A stretch of DNA of 64,000 bases, taken from Leifsonia williamsii (GTDB lineage: Bacteria; Actinomycetota; Actinomycetes; Actinomycetales; Microbacteriaceae). A program made the position numbers and the translations under genes. Each line of letters starts with the position of its first letter. The first letter of the stretch is position 1. The stretch covers positions 2,356,001 to 2,420,000 of the forward strand of contig NZ_JAROCF010000001.1 of NCBI RefSeq assembly GCF_030433685.1. The letters run 5' to 3'. Positions 33,950 to 41,936 of this stretch are shown here, one piece after another. The notes under the pieces were generated by a model. It saw nothing but the letters and a program-made list of their open reading frames with translations, searched no databases and was not told where the DNA came from.

Positions 33950-33978
33950 TTGGCGATCACCCGCTCTCATGGCAGAAT
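33950..33978 (+). promoter_or_regulatory. rplS promoter and long leader
   Basis: TTGGCG (33950-33955), 17 bp, CAGAAT (33973-33978) form a good promoter. Transcription from about 33985 gives a leader of roughly 145 nt before ATG 34130, long enough to hold regulatory structure (for example GGCTCTGCCTCAGGGGAGCC near 34009-34028). No open frame of note is present in the leader. Confidence 0.55.
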
Positions 33979-34129
33979 TGATCTTCGTGCCGCGGCCAGG
34001 CTCTGCCTCAGGGGAGCCAGCATCTCTCGCGCACACCCCAATCGAATGATCGGCTCCACGCCGCGCGTCCGCGCGACAGGAGCCCCGAGTCCGTCCCCGA
34101 CCTGTGGCGGGTACAGAGAGCGAACAACC

Positions 34130-34477
34130 ATGCACATCCTCGATCAGGTGGACGCGGCGTCCCTCAAGCAGGACATCCCCGCCTTCCGCGCCGGCGACAC
34201 CGTCAAGGTGCACGTCAACATCATCGAGGGCAGCCGCTCTCGTATCCAGGTCTTCCAGGGCGTCGTCATCGGACGCTCCGGCGAGGGTGTCCGCGAGACC
34301 TTCACGGTCCGCAAGGTCAGCTTCCAGGTCGGCGTCGAGCGCACCTTCCCGGTCCACTCGCCGGTCATCGACAAGATCGAGGTCGTCACCCGCGGTGACG
34401 TCCGTCGCGCCAAGCTCTACTACCTGCGCGAGCTGCGCGGCAAGAAGGCGAAGATCAAGGAGAAGCGCGAGAACTGA
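34130..34477 (+). CDS. rplS: 50S ribosomal protein bL19
   Basis: Large-subunit protein at the subunit interface, 115 residues, standard length. Motifs: [60 protein letters not shown] and the C-terminal [24 protein letters not shown] precedes the ATG. A terminator follows, and a signal peptidase gene, often next in actinobacteria, is not present here. Confidence 0.97.
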   Translation: MHILDQVDAASLKQDIPAFRAGDTVKVHVNIIEGSRSRIQVFQGVVIGRSGEGVRETFTVRKVSFQVGVERTFPVHSPVIDKIEVVTRGDVRRAKLYYLRELRGKKAKIKEKREN

Positions 34478-34519
34478 GCAGCGGTCTCCGCAGCCTCTCG
34501 CGTCCTCGCGACACAGCAC

Positions 34520-34556
34520 CACGAACTCCCGGTCCGTTCAGGGCCGGGAGTTCGTG
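34520..34556 (+). terminator. Terminator after rplS
   Basis: CACGAACTCCCGG (34520-34532) pairs perfectly over 13 bp with 34544-34556; loop 11 nt. Confidence 0.8.
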
Positions 34557-34651
34557 CGTTCTGCGCGTGCGTTCCGGGGGCGCGAGCGGTCGGGCGCGTT
34601 ATCCTGGCCTGGGCGCCGGAGGTCTCGGCGCCGTTGGAGGGAAGCACCGTC

Positions 34652-35383
34652 ATGATGGCACCGGTGACGCCGTCGCTGAGGTTCGAGAAGGGCCTCTTCC
34701 GGCAGGGCGTGACGTCGATCGTCGCCGTGGACGAGGTCGGCCGCGGCGCGCTCGCGGGCCCGGTCGCGGTCGGCATGGTCGTCATCGACACCGCGGTCAA
34801 GCGCATCCCGCCGGGGCTCCGCGACTCCAAACTGCTGCCGGAGCCGGTGCGGGAGGCGCTGGAGCCGGCCTGCCGCCGGTGGGCGCTCCATCACGCCGTG
34901 GGGATCGCGAGCGCGGAGGAGATCGACACGCTCGGCATCATCCACTGCCTCGGCCTCGCCGGCGCCCGCGCCTTCACCCAGCTGCAGCAGCAGGGCGCGC
35001 CCGTCGAGGAGGCCACCCTCATCCTCGACGGCAACCACGACTACCTCAACGCGCTGCTCATGCGGCCGGCGCGGGTCGTCACCCGGATCAAGGCCGACCG
35101 CGACTGCGCGTCGGTCGCCGCAGCCTCCGTCATCGCCAAGGTCCACAGGGACCGGCAGATGATCGCGCACGACGCCGACTACCCCGGCTACGGCTGGGCG
35201 GGCAACAAGGGGTATTCGACGCCGGAGCACTTCGCCGCCATCGACGAGCTGGGTCCCACGGCGCTCCACCGTCTCACCTGGTTGAAGCCGCCGACGCTGG
35301 ATCTGCCGTTCGACGGGGCCGCCGAGGCGTCGGCGGCGGACGCGGCGGAGGCCGCCCTGCGCGAGCTCGAGCTGCCCGCCTGA
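34652..35383 (+). CDS. rnhB: Ribonuclease HII
   Basis: Removes ribonucleotides and RNA primers from DNA. In 243 residues the catalytic acids are visible: VAVDEVGRGALAGPV (Asp27, Glu28), ILDGNHDYL and KADRDCASVAAASVIAKVHRD, all type 2 RNase H signatures. ATG 34652 is preceded by GGAGGGAAG at suitable distance. A C-terminal Ala-rich tail of about 25 residues is variable. Confidence 0.95.
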   Translation: MMAPVTPSLRFEKGLFRQGVTSIVAVDEVGRGALAGPVAVGMVVIDTAVKRIPPGLRDSKLLPEPVREALEPACRRWALHHAVGIASAEEIDTLGIIHCLGLAGARAFTQLQQQGAPVEEATLILDGNHDYLNALLMRPARVVTRIKADRDCASVAAASVIAKVHRDRQMIAHDADYPGYGWAGNKGYSTPEHFAAIDELGPTALHRLTWLKPPTLDLPFDGAAEASAADAAEAALRELELPA

Positions 35384-35430
35384 TCCGGGCGGCACACCTT
35401 CCCGTCAGACCGGCATAGACTTGACGGACG

Positions 35431-35754
35431 ATGGATGAGGACGAGTTCGACGACTACGACCGCGAGGTCGAGCTGGCTTTGTACCGCGAATACCGGGACG
35501 TCGTCTCGCAGTTCAAGTACGTGATCGAGACCGAGCGCCGGTTCTACCTCGCGAACGAGGTGGAGTTCGTGCGCCGCGACACCGAGCACGACTTCTATTT
35601 CGAGCTGACGATGAACGACGTGTGGGTGTGGGACGTCTACCGCGCCGACCGGTTCGTGAAGTCGGTGCGTGTGCTGACCTTCAAGGACGTCAACATCGAG
35701 GAGCTCTCGAGCAAGGAGTTCGAGCTGCCCAAGGAGCTAGCGCTCGACGAGTGA
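35431..35754 (+). CDS. DUF2469 family protein
   Basis: Small acidic protein of 107 residues (MDEDEFDDYDREVELALYREYRDVVSQFKYVIETERRFYLANEVE in its first half), a strongly conserved actinobacterial family found between rnhB and yraN. Function unknown. TAGACT (35414-35419) lies 11-12 nt before the ATG, giving at most a few nucleotides of leader and no ribosome site. Confidence 0.93.
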   Translation: MDEDEFDDYDREVELALYREYRDVVSQFKYVIETERRFYLANEVEFVRRDTEHDFYFELTMNDVWVWDVYRADRFVKSVRVLTFKDVNIEELSSKEFELPKELALDE

Positions 35755-35873
35755 CCGGCCTCTGCCGTCGGTCCTTCTCCACAGGCGCTCCTGACTTCTG
35801 AGTTCTCCACGGATTCGCGCCCGCCGCACCCCCCTGATCCCGCCTCCCGCGAGGCTGGATCCGGGAGGAAGCA

Positions 35874-36230
35874 ATGGCATGGAAAGACGAGTTGGGTCGC
35901 CGCGGCGAAGTGGTGGCTGCGCAGTGGTTCGAGGCCCGTGGATTCACGGTGGTGGACCGCAACTGGCGATGTCGGTCGGGTGAGGTCGACCTGATCCTGC
36001 GGCGCGACGCCACGACGGTGTTCGCCGAGGTCAAGACGCGCACGTCGGTGGCGTTCGGGCATCCGTTCGAGGCGATCACGGCCGAGAAGGCGGCGCGGCT
36101 GCGCCGGCTGGCCGCCGAGTGGTGCCGCGAGCACGGGCCGGTCCCCGGTGCCATCCGCATCGACGCGGTGGCGGTGGTCGACGCGTGGAGCGCGAACCCG
36201 CAGGTCGAGCACCTGGCGGGGGTGGCCTGA
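35874..36230 (+). CDS. UPF0102/YraN endonuclease-like protein
   Basis: YraN family, 118 residues, with the nuclease-like fold LGRRGEVVAAQWFEARGFTVVDRNWRCRSGEVDLILRRDATTVFAEVKTR; GEVDL...VFAEVK forms a PD-(D/E)XK-type core. The molecular role is poorly defined, though relatives lie beside competence and recombination genes as here. ATG 35874 has GGGAGGAAG upstream; TGATG overlap couples it to comM. Confidence 0.93.
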   Translation: MAWKDELGRRGEVVAAQWFEARGFTVVDRNWRCRSGEVDLILRRDATTVFAEVKTRTSVAFGHPFEAITAEKAARLRRLAAEWCREHGPVPGAIRIDAVAVVDAWSANPQVEHLAGVA

Positions 36231-38125
36231 TGGCGCTCGCACGCACCTTCGCTGTCGCGCTCACGGGCATGGACGGCGACATCGTCGAGGTGGAGGCCGA
36301 CATCTCGGCGGGCCTGCCGGCCTTCGTCCTGATCGGGCTGCCCGATGCGGCGCTCGGGGAGTCGCGCAAGCGGGTGACCGCCGCCGCAGCCAATGCGGGG
36401 TGCCCGCTGACGCAGCGCAAGCTCACGGTCAACCTGTCCCCGGCATCCTTGCGCAAGCAGGGGAGCGCGTTCGACCTCGCCATCGCGATCGCCGCGCTGG
36501 CGGCCGCCGGTGAGGTGCCCAGCGCCTCCGCCGCCTCCGCCGTCCACCTGGGAGAGCTGGGACTCGACGGCAGGCTGCGACCGGTCCCCGGCGTGCTGCC
36601 CGCTGTGCTGGCGGCTCGTGCCGCGGGTTTCCAGCGTGTGTTCGTCCCCACGGGCAACGCCGAGGAGGCCGCGCTGGTCGACGGCGTCGAGATCGTCGCC
36701 GTGCCCGGCCTTCGTGCGGCGGCCATCGCCCACGGCGCGGAGCTCGACCCGATCGAGGTGGAGGCCGTGCCCGGTCCACCGGGTGTCGTCGTCGGTCCCG
36801 CGGAGCCCGACGTCGTCGACATCGCGGGCAACGACGAGGCGGTGGAGGCTCTGGTCGCCGCCGCCGCGGGTGGTCACCACCTGGCGATGACCGGCCCGCC
36901 GGGCGCCGGCAAGACCATGCTCGCGCGGCGGCTGCCGTCGCTCCTACCCGACCTGACCCAGGAGGAGGCGCTCGAGGCGACCTCCATCCGCTCCCTCTGC
37001 GGCCTGGGCGTCGGCGGCGCGCTCGTCGTCCGACCGCCCTTCGAGGCGCCGCACCACACCGCCTCGGCCGCGGCTCTGGTGGGCGGAGGCTCGGGGCGCA
37101 TCACGCCCGGCGCGATCGTGCGCGCGACGAACGGGGTCCTGTTCCTGGACGAAGCGGCCGAGTTCCCCGCCTCCGTCCTCGACGCCCTGCGCCAACCGCT
37201 GGAGCAGGGCACCATCAGCATCCACCGCGCCGCGGGTGCCGCGACGTTCCCGGCCCGCTTCCAGCTGGTCCTGGCCGCCAACCCCTGCCCCTGCGGCCGC
37301 TACGGCTCGACCGACGACGAGTGCACCTGCACCCCGATGGCCCGCCGCCGCTACCTCTCGAAGTTGTCGGGCCCCCTGCTCGACCGCATCGACATCCGGC
37401 TCACCGTCCGCCGCATGGGCCTGGCGGCGCTGCAGGCGTCGGGGGCGGGTGCGGGGGTCGCGGCTGCGCCGGCGGGGAGGGGCGTGCCTGGGGAGGGGAC
37501 GGATGGCGCCCTGTCGGCGCAGGACTCGGGAGCGGGGTCGGCGGGGTCTGCTGCGTCGGCAGGGACTGCTGCGTTGGCTGCGGCTGCCGCTGCCACTGCT
37601 GCATCGGCTGCGGATTCGGGCTCGGCTGCTGCATCGGCTGTGTTATCGGCACGGGCTTCGGACGCGGCTCCGGCGGTGGCATGGGCTTCGGACTCGGATC
37701 CGGCTTCGGTCTCGGCTACCGCTTCAGCCTCGGCTCCGATCTCAGTCCCGCAGCCTCAGCATCCTCGACCTCAGACGGCTACGCCTCCACAGGGGGGAGC
37801 GATCACCGGCCACCCTCGCACGAGTGCGGCCCTTCGCGCGCGGGTGACGGAGGCCCGCGCCGCCGCCGCGGTCCGCCTTTCCGGAACTGGATGGATCCGC
37901 AACGCTGATGCTGACGGCACCTGGCTGCGCTCACCGGACCATCGGCCGGGACCCTCGGCACTGGCACCCCTCGACCGAGCCCTCGAACGCGGCGCACTCA
38001 CCATGCGCGGCTACGACCGCACCCTCCGCCTCGCCTGGACCCTCGCCGACCTCGACGGCGCCACCTCCCCGACGCCCGACCACATCGGCCGGGCGCTGTT
38101 CCTCCGACGAGGGATCGACGCATGA
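36230..38125 (+). CDS. comM: YifB/ComM-family AAA+ ATPase with an Ala/Ser-rich insertion
   Basis: Mg-chelatase-like AAA+ helicase that promotes branch migration of incoming DNA during natural transformation. The N-terminal Lon-like domain (residues 1-180) precedes Walker A GPPGAGKT (222-229), Walker B LFLDEAAEF (Asp307, Glu308) and the zinc-type NPCPCGRYGSTDDECTC (352-367). The C-terminal lid runs from about residue 525. Between lid and ATPase (about 403-525) lies a roughly 120-residue segment almost entirely Ala, Ser, Gly and Pro, with no counterpart in typical ComM (about 510 residues). The total is 631 residues. The start overlaps the yraN stop. Confidence 0.93.
   Translation: MALARTFAVALTGMDGDIVEVEADISAGLPAFVLIGLPDAALGESRKRVTAAAANAGCPLTQRKLTVNLSPASLRKQGSAFDLAIAIAALAAAGEVPSASAASAVHLGELGLDGRLRPVPGVLPAVLAARAAGFQRVFVPTGNAEEAALVDGVEIVAVPGLRAAAIAHGAELDPIEVEAVPGPPGVVVGPAEPDVVDIAGNDEAVEALVAAAAGGHHLAMTGPPGAGKTMLARRLPSLLPDLTQEEALEATSIRSLCGLGVGGALVVRPPFEAPHHTASAAALVGGGSGRITPGAIVRATNGVLFLDEAAEFPASVLDALRQPLEQGTISIHRAAGAATFPARFQLVLAANPCPCGRYGSTDDECTCTPMARRRYLSKLSGPLLDRIDIRLTVRRMGLAALQASGAGAGVAAAPAGRGVPGEGTDGALSAQDSGAGSAGSAASAGTAALAAAAAATAASAADSGSAAASAVLSARASDAAPAVAWASDSDPASVSATASASAPISVPQPQHPRPQTATPPQGGAITGHPRTSAALRARVTEARAAAAVRLSGTGWIRNADADGTWLRSPDHRPGPSALAPLDRALERGALTMRGYDRTLRLAWTLADLDGATSPTPDHIGRALFLRRGIDA
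37440..37795 (+). repeat. Low-complexity expansion inside comM
   Basis: About 355 bp built from short degenerate GGCTCGGCTGCTGCATCG-like units encode the Ala/Ser/Gly insertion. The segment stays in frame between conserved ComM blocks. Confidence 0.85.
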
Positions 38126-38304
38126 ACGCCGGCAACGCCGGGCCGCAGCCCGTCGACGACCACGACGCGGCTGGGTCTGTGGCGATCCATCCGTGCGACG
38201 TGTGCCCCCTGATGACAGTGCTCGAAACCGGGGCGCACGCGCGTCCGACAACGCCGCCTTCGGCTGAGCCCGGCTCGCACACCCGGGAGGTGAACCGTGG
38301 CTGA
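38122..38304 (+). CDS. Possible 60-residue protein between comM and dprA
   Basis: An open frame of 60 codons starts ATG 38122, overlapping the comM stop by ATGA, and ends just inside the dprA start. The product (opening MNAGNAGPQPVDDHDAAG, with one CDVC) has no recognised domain. Overlap geometry favours translation, composition does not; it could equally be a spacer. Confidence 0.3.
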   Translation: MNAGNAGPQPVDDHDAAGSVAIHPCDVCPLMTVLETGAHARPTTPPSAEPGSHTREVNRG

Positions 38305-40366
38305 GCCGACCCCGCCGGGAACGCCGTGGGACCGCGGCGGCAGACGACGCCCCGCTCCCGACGCGTTCCTCAGCATCCCGTACACCCGCCTGGAAGCGCT
38401 GCTCGCCCCGGTCTCCGCTCAGAAGACGATCGAGCGAGAGCAACTGGCCGCCGTCTTCGCCCGCGGAGCCCTGACCACCGTCATCGAGCCGGGCGACACG
38501 GACGCCCACCACCTCATCGAGGCGATCGGCCCCGCCGACACCCTCCGAGCCATCGTCGAGGGCTGGGATGCGGAGCACGTCCTCGCCTACGCGGCGGGAA
38601 CGTGGACGGGCGAGACGCGTGCGGAGGCAGCGTCGGTCTCCCTGGTGACGAGCGCACAACCCCGCTCGTCAGTCGCCGATGGAGCCCATGCTGCAATGGG
38701 TGCTGACACGGCGCCGGGCGCCGAGGCTGGTGTGGTTGTTGGCGGCGGTGTCGGCGCCGATGCAGGCGAGGACGTCGGTGCTGGTCCCCATGCAGGCGGA
38801 GATGCTCCTGCAGTTTCCGGTGCTGGTGCCTCTGCAGACGGGGACGTCCGTGCAGTTGTCGGTGGTGGTGTCCATGCAGGTGTCGATGTCGATGTCGACT
38901 CCGGTGCTCATGCAGGTGTCGATGCCGACTCCGGTGCCGGTGTTGATGTCGATGCCGACTCCGGTGCCCATGCAGGTGTCGATGCCGACTCCGGTGCCGG
39001 TGTTGATGCCGATGCCGACTCCGGTGCCCATGCAGGTGTCGATGCCGACTCCGGTGCCGGTGTTGATGCTGGTCCCGACGGTGGCTCCGATGCAGGTGTC
39101 GATGCAGGCTCGAGTACCGGTCGTGATCCTGGTCCAGGTGGCGATGTCGGCTCTGGTGTGCGTGCCCATATCAGTCCCGGCGCAGATGCCGGCGACGATT
39201 TCGGTGATGGTGCGGATGCTGGTCCCGGTGGTGTCGTCCACGCAGGTGTCGATGCCTCTACGAGTGTCGATGCAGCGGCGGCGCCACGCGTGACCGCGAC
39301 CACCACCGGCAGTGCGGCGGCCGCTGGCGACCGGCGGGAGGTCGCCGAGAGACGGCGCGCAGTCCGCCGCCTGACGGAGGCCCTGACTCGGTGGCGGGGG
39401 CGTTTATCGCAGGGGACGGCGATCCGCGCTTTCGAATCAGCCGCCCACGTCCACGCGTATCTCCTCACGCCCGAATCGGAACGCTGGCCCGAGGGCTTAG
39501 GGCTCCTGGACGCGGGCGAACCGCTGGCGCTCTGGATCCGCGGTGACGTGGAGCGGCTGTCGGCACTCCAGCAGTCGATCGCCCTCGTGGGCGCTCGGGC
39601 GGCGACCGGCTATGGCGAGCATGTCGCGATGGAGAGCGCCGCCGGCCTCGGCGCCCGCGGATTCGCGGTGGTGTCGGGAGGCGCGTATGGGATCGACGGC
39701 GCAGCCCATCGGGCAGCCCTGGCCGCTGGTCACCCGACGATCGCCTTCCTCGCGGGCGGTGTCGACCGCCTCTACCCGGCGGGCCACAGCGACCTCCTCC
39801 GCCGGATCGCCGACACCGGCGCGCTGATCGGGGAGCTGCCCTGCGGTTCGACGCCCACACGTTGGAGATTCCTGATGCGCAACAGGCTCATCGCCGCCGT
39901 CAGCAACGCGACGGTCGTCGTCGAGGCGGGTCACCGGTCGGGCTCGCTCAACACCGCCGGCCACGCCTCGCAGATGGGCCGGCCACTCGGCGCCGTGCCG
40001 GGGCCGGTCACGTCGCCCGCTTCAGCAGGCTGCCACCGCCTGATCCGCGAGTACGCAGCGACGTGTGTCACGACGGTGGACGAGATGGTTGAGCTTGCGG
40101 ACCCGCTCACGAGCGAGAACAGGCAGCCCAGGGAGCCCGGCAACGACGACCTGGAAGGCGGCGCCGATCTACAACAGGCCCCTCATGGCGACCCGGATGA
40201 TCGCATCAGGAGGGCGCTCCACCGCACGACCGCGACCAGGACGGAGGATCTCGCCGCCCGCACCGGGCTGCCGTACCAGGACGTGCATGCGGCGCTGGGA
40301 AGACTCGAGGCTCTCGGGGAGGTGATCGAGCGTCCGGACGGATGGCTGACGCGACGTCCCCGCTGA
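38297..40366 (+). CDS. dprA: DNA-processing protein DprA with a large repeat insertion
   Basis: DprA loads RecA on incoming single-stranded DNA during transformation. Conserved parts are an N-terminal helical segment (20-125), the Rossmann-like DprA core from about residue 425 (SIALVGARAATGYG, VSGGAYGIDGAAHRAALAAGHPTIAFLAGGVDRLYPAGH, LMRNRLIAAVSNATVVVEAGHRSGSLNTAGHASQMGR) and a C-terminal winged-helix (RIRRALHRTTATRTEDLAARTGL). Residues about 127-331 are an inserted Gly/Ala/Asp/Val-rich region with 20-residue tandem repeats, making 689 residues against roughly 380-400 usual. GTG 38297 has GGGAGGTG upstream. Confidence 0.93.
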   Translation: MAEPTPPGTPWDRGGRRRPAPDAFLSIPYTRLEALLAPVSAQKTIEREQLAAVFARGALTTVIEPGDTDAHHLIEAIGPADTLRAIVEGWDAEHVLAYAAGTWTGETRAEAASVSLVTSAQPRSSVADGAHAAMGADTAPGAEAGVVVGGGVGADAGEDVGAGPHAGGDAPAVSGAGASADGDVRAVVGGGVHAGVDVDVDSGAHAGVDADSGAGVDVDADSGAHAGVDADSGAGVDADADSGAHAGVDADSGAGVDAGPDGGSDAGVDAGSSTGRDPGPGGDVGSGVRAHISPGADAGDDFGDGADAGPGGVVHAGVDASTSVDAAAAPRVTATTTGSAAAAGDRREVAERRRAVRRLTEALTRWRGRLSQGTAIRAFESAAHVHAYLLTPESERWPEGLGLLDAGEPLALWIRGDVERLSALQQSIALVGARAATGYGEHVAMESAAGLGARGFAVVSGGAYGIDGAAHRAALAAGHPTIAFLAGGVDRLYPAGHSDLLRRIADTGALIGELPCGSTPTRWRFLMRNRLIAAVSNATVVVEAGHRSGSLNTAGHASQMGRPLGAVPGPVTSPASAGCHRLIREYAATCVTTVDEMVELADPLTSENRQPREPGNDDLEGGADLQQAPHGDPDDRIRRALHRTTATRTEDLAARTGLPYQDVHAALGRLEALGEVIERPDGWLTRRPR
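38690..39290 (+). repeat. Minisatellite inside dprA (60-bp units within a degenerate array)
   Basis: Three nearly identical 60-bp units begin GACTCCGGTGC at 38897, 38957 and 39017; the flanks (38690-38896 and 39077-39290) are degenerate versions of the same GCAGGTGTCGATG-type words. All lengths keep the dprA frame and encode HAGVDADSGAGVDADADSGA-like units. Confidence 0.95.
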
Positions 40367-40379
40367 CCGGGACGTTGGG

Positions 40380-40770
40380 GTGCCGCTCCACCGTTTCGGT
40401 GATGTTCGCTCCCTCCTCTCGTGCGGAGGGCGTGCCGCGCTCGGTCCGCCTGATGGTGGGTCGCTCCGTCTGCTCGCGCGGACGCGGGCGGCGCCGTTGG
40501 TCCGCCTAGTTGGTAGGTAGCTCCGTCCGTTCGTGTGATGGGCGTCTTGCGTTGGGCCGGCCTGTTGGTGGCTCACTTCGACCTCTTGCGAGACGGGTGT
40601 GGTGTGCATGGGCAGCGTGGTTGGTCGCCTACTCCTCACTCGGCACGGGGCGTGGCGCGATTTGCCCGCCTGGTCGGTGGGTCGCCCCGTCCTCTCGCTC
40701 GCCGGGTTGGCGCGCTGAGCCAGCCCCGGTGGTGCGTCGCTCCGTCCGATCACGGCCGCGCGCGGCAGGC
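40380..40770. repeat. Degenerate 50-65-bp repeats in the dprA-xerC intergenic region
   Basis: The 411-bp gap between dprA (ends 40366) and xerC (starts 40778) contains about six diverged copies of a word like TTGGTGGGTCGCTCCGTCC followed by TCTCGCG-type sequence, near 40395, 40453, 40508, 40565, 40674 and 40727. No gene is supported; an open frame in phase with xerC runs through the repeats but has repeat-like rather than protein-like composition. Confidence 0.7.
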
Positions 40771-40771
40771 T
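40766..40771 (+). promoter_or_regulatory. -10-like CAGGCT of a leaderless xerC start
   Basis: CAGGCT is followed after 6 nt by GTG 40778; no separate ribosome site is visible. Confidence 0.35.
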
Positions 40772-40777
40772 GGGGGT

Positions 40778-41875
40778 GTGCAACTGCGAGACGCGATCGA
40801 GCGCTACCTGCGTCACCTGGAGGTGGAACGCGGGTACTCGCCGCGTACCGTGCAGGCCTACGGCTCCGACCTGGAGGCGCTCGCGGCATTCGTCGGACCT
40901 CGCGGCGTCGGAGCCGTCGGCGATCTCACGCTCGACCATTACCGGGACTGGCTCTGGGACGGCTCCCAGCGGCAGCTCGCCAAAGCAACCCTGGCCCGCC
41001 GCTCTGCGGCCGCTCGCGGATTCAGCGCGTGGGCAGCCCGCAACATCGGTCCCGCCGCCGGGGGCGGTGCCGGTGCGCGCGCCGCCGATCCCGGCACCAG
41101 ATCCGGCTCCCCGAGCGGAGTGGCCGCAGAACACCCGGGAGTGAGTAAGGACGATGGCGGGGGAGGAGCCGAGCCGTCGGTGGCTGAGCCGGGCACGCCA
41201 GTTTCTGCAGGTGTTCTCCCCGGCGGCTCCGGCGCGGAGCCTGCACCGGTCGACGCCGCTGCGCGTCTCCGCGCGCCGAAGCCGGATAAGACGCTGCCCC
41301 GGGTGATCTCCCGCGCGCAGATGGACGGCATCCTGACCTCGCTCGCCGCCCGGGCCGGCGACGGTGACGCCCAGGCGCTCCGGGACGTGGCCGTCGTCGA
41401 ACTGCTGTACGCGTCCGGCGTCCGCGTCTCGGAACTCGTCGGCCTCGACGTCGACGATGTGGACCTCGAGCGGCTCACGGTGCGCGTGCTCGGCAAGGGA
41501 TCGAAGGAGCGGGTGGTGCCGTTCGGCGTGCCGGCGCTCGCCGCAATCCGCGCTTACCTGGCGCGCGCGCGTCCCTCGCTCGCCACGCCTCGCTCCGGGC
41601 CGGCCTTGCTGCTCGGGGCGCGCGGCGGGCGGCTCGGTCCGCGGGCGGTGTACGAGCTGATCGCTGGGCTGCTCGCCGACGTCCCCGGCGGAGGTCCTGC
41701 CGGCCCGCACGCGCTGCGGCACACCGCGGCCACGCACCTCCTCGACGGAGGTGCCGACCTGCGCGCGGTCCAGGAACTCCTCGGCCATGCGAGCCTCGGC
41801 ACCACCCAGATCTACACACACGTCTCCGCCGAGCGCCTGAAGGAGAGCTACCGCATCGCACACCCGCGCGCCTGA
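40778..41875 (+). CDS. xerC: Tyrosine recombinase XerC with linker insertion
   Basis: Resolves chromosome dimers at dif with XerD. The N-terminal DNA-binding domain (1-90: IERYLRHLEVERGYSPRTVQAYGSDL) and catalytic domain (from about 166) are complete, with Arg in ASGVRVSELVGL, Lys in GKGSKERVVPFG, HALRHTAATHLL, LLGHASLGTTQIYTHVS (nucleophile Tyr) to the end. Between the domains an insertion of about 75 residues (91-166) of Gly, Ala, Pro and Glu expands the linker, giving 365 residues instead of about 300. GTG 40778 gives VQLRDAIERYL, matching family starts. Confidence 0.93.
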   Translation: MQLRDAIERYLRHLEVERGYSPRTVQAYGSDLEALAAFVGPRGVGAVGDLTLDHYRDWLWDGSQRQLAKATLARRSAAARGFSAWAARNIGPAAGGGAGARAADPGTRSGSPSGVAAEHPGVSKDDGGGGAEPSVAEPGTPVSAGVLPGGSGAEPAPVDAAARLRAPKPDKTLPRVISRAQMDGILTSLAARAGDGDAQALRDVAVVELLYASGVRVSELVGLDVDDVDLERLTVRVLGKGSKERVVPFGVPALAAIRAYLARARPSLATPRSGPALLLGARGGRLGPRAVYELIAGLLADVPGGGPAGPHALRHTAATHLLDGGADLRAVQELLGHASLGTTQIYTHVSAERLKESYRIAHPRA

Positions 41876-41936
41876 CCTCCGATCGCCTCGCCGGTGCCGG
41901 AGGGTGTTCGTTGTGGCTCGCCTCGTCTGCCGCAGC

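Noticed and set aside
38897..39076. Possible CRISPR array with 60-bp period
   Set aside because: The whole 60-bp unit repeats with no unique spacers and keeps a protein frame.
38669..39241. Antisense Thr/Gly/Ile-rich open frame over the dprA repeats
   Set aside because: It is the reverse-strand reading of the 60-bp repeat array; conserved DprA domains on both sides fix the plus-strand frame as coding.
40535..40777. Upstream in-frame extension of xerC to ATG 40535
   Set aside because: The extra 81 codons run through the intergenic repeats; XerC homology starts at VQLRDAIERYL (GTG 40778).
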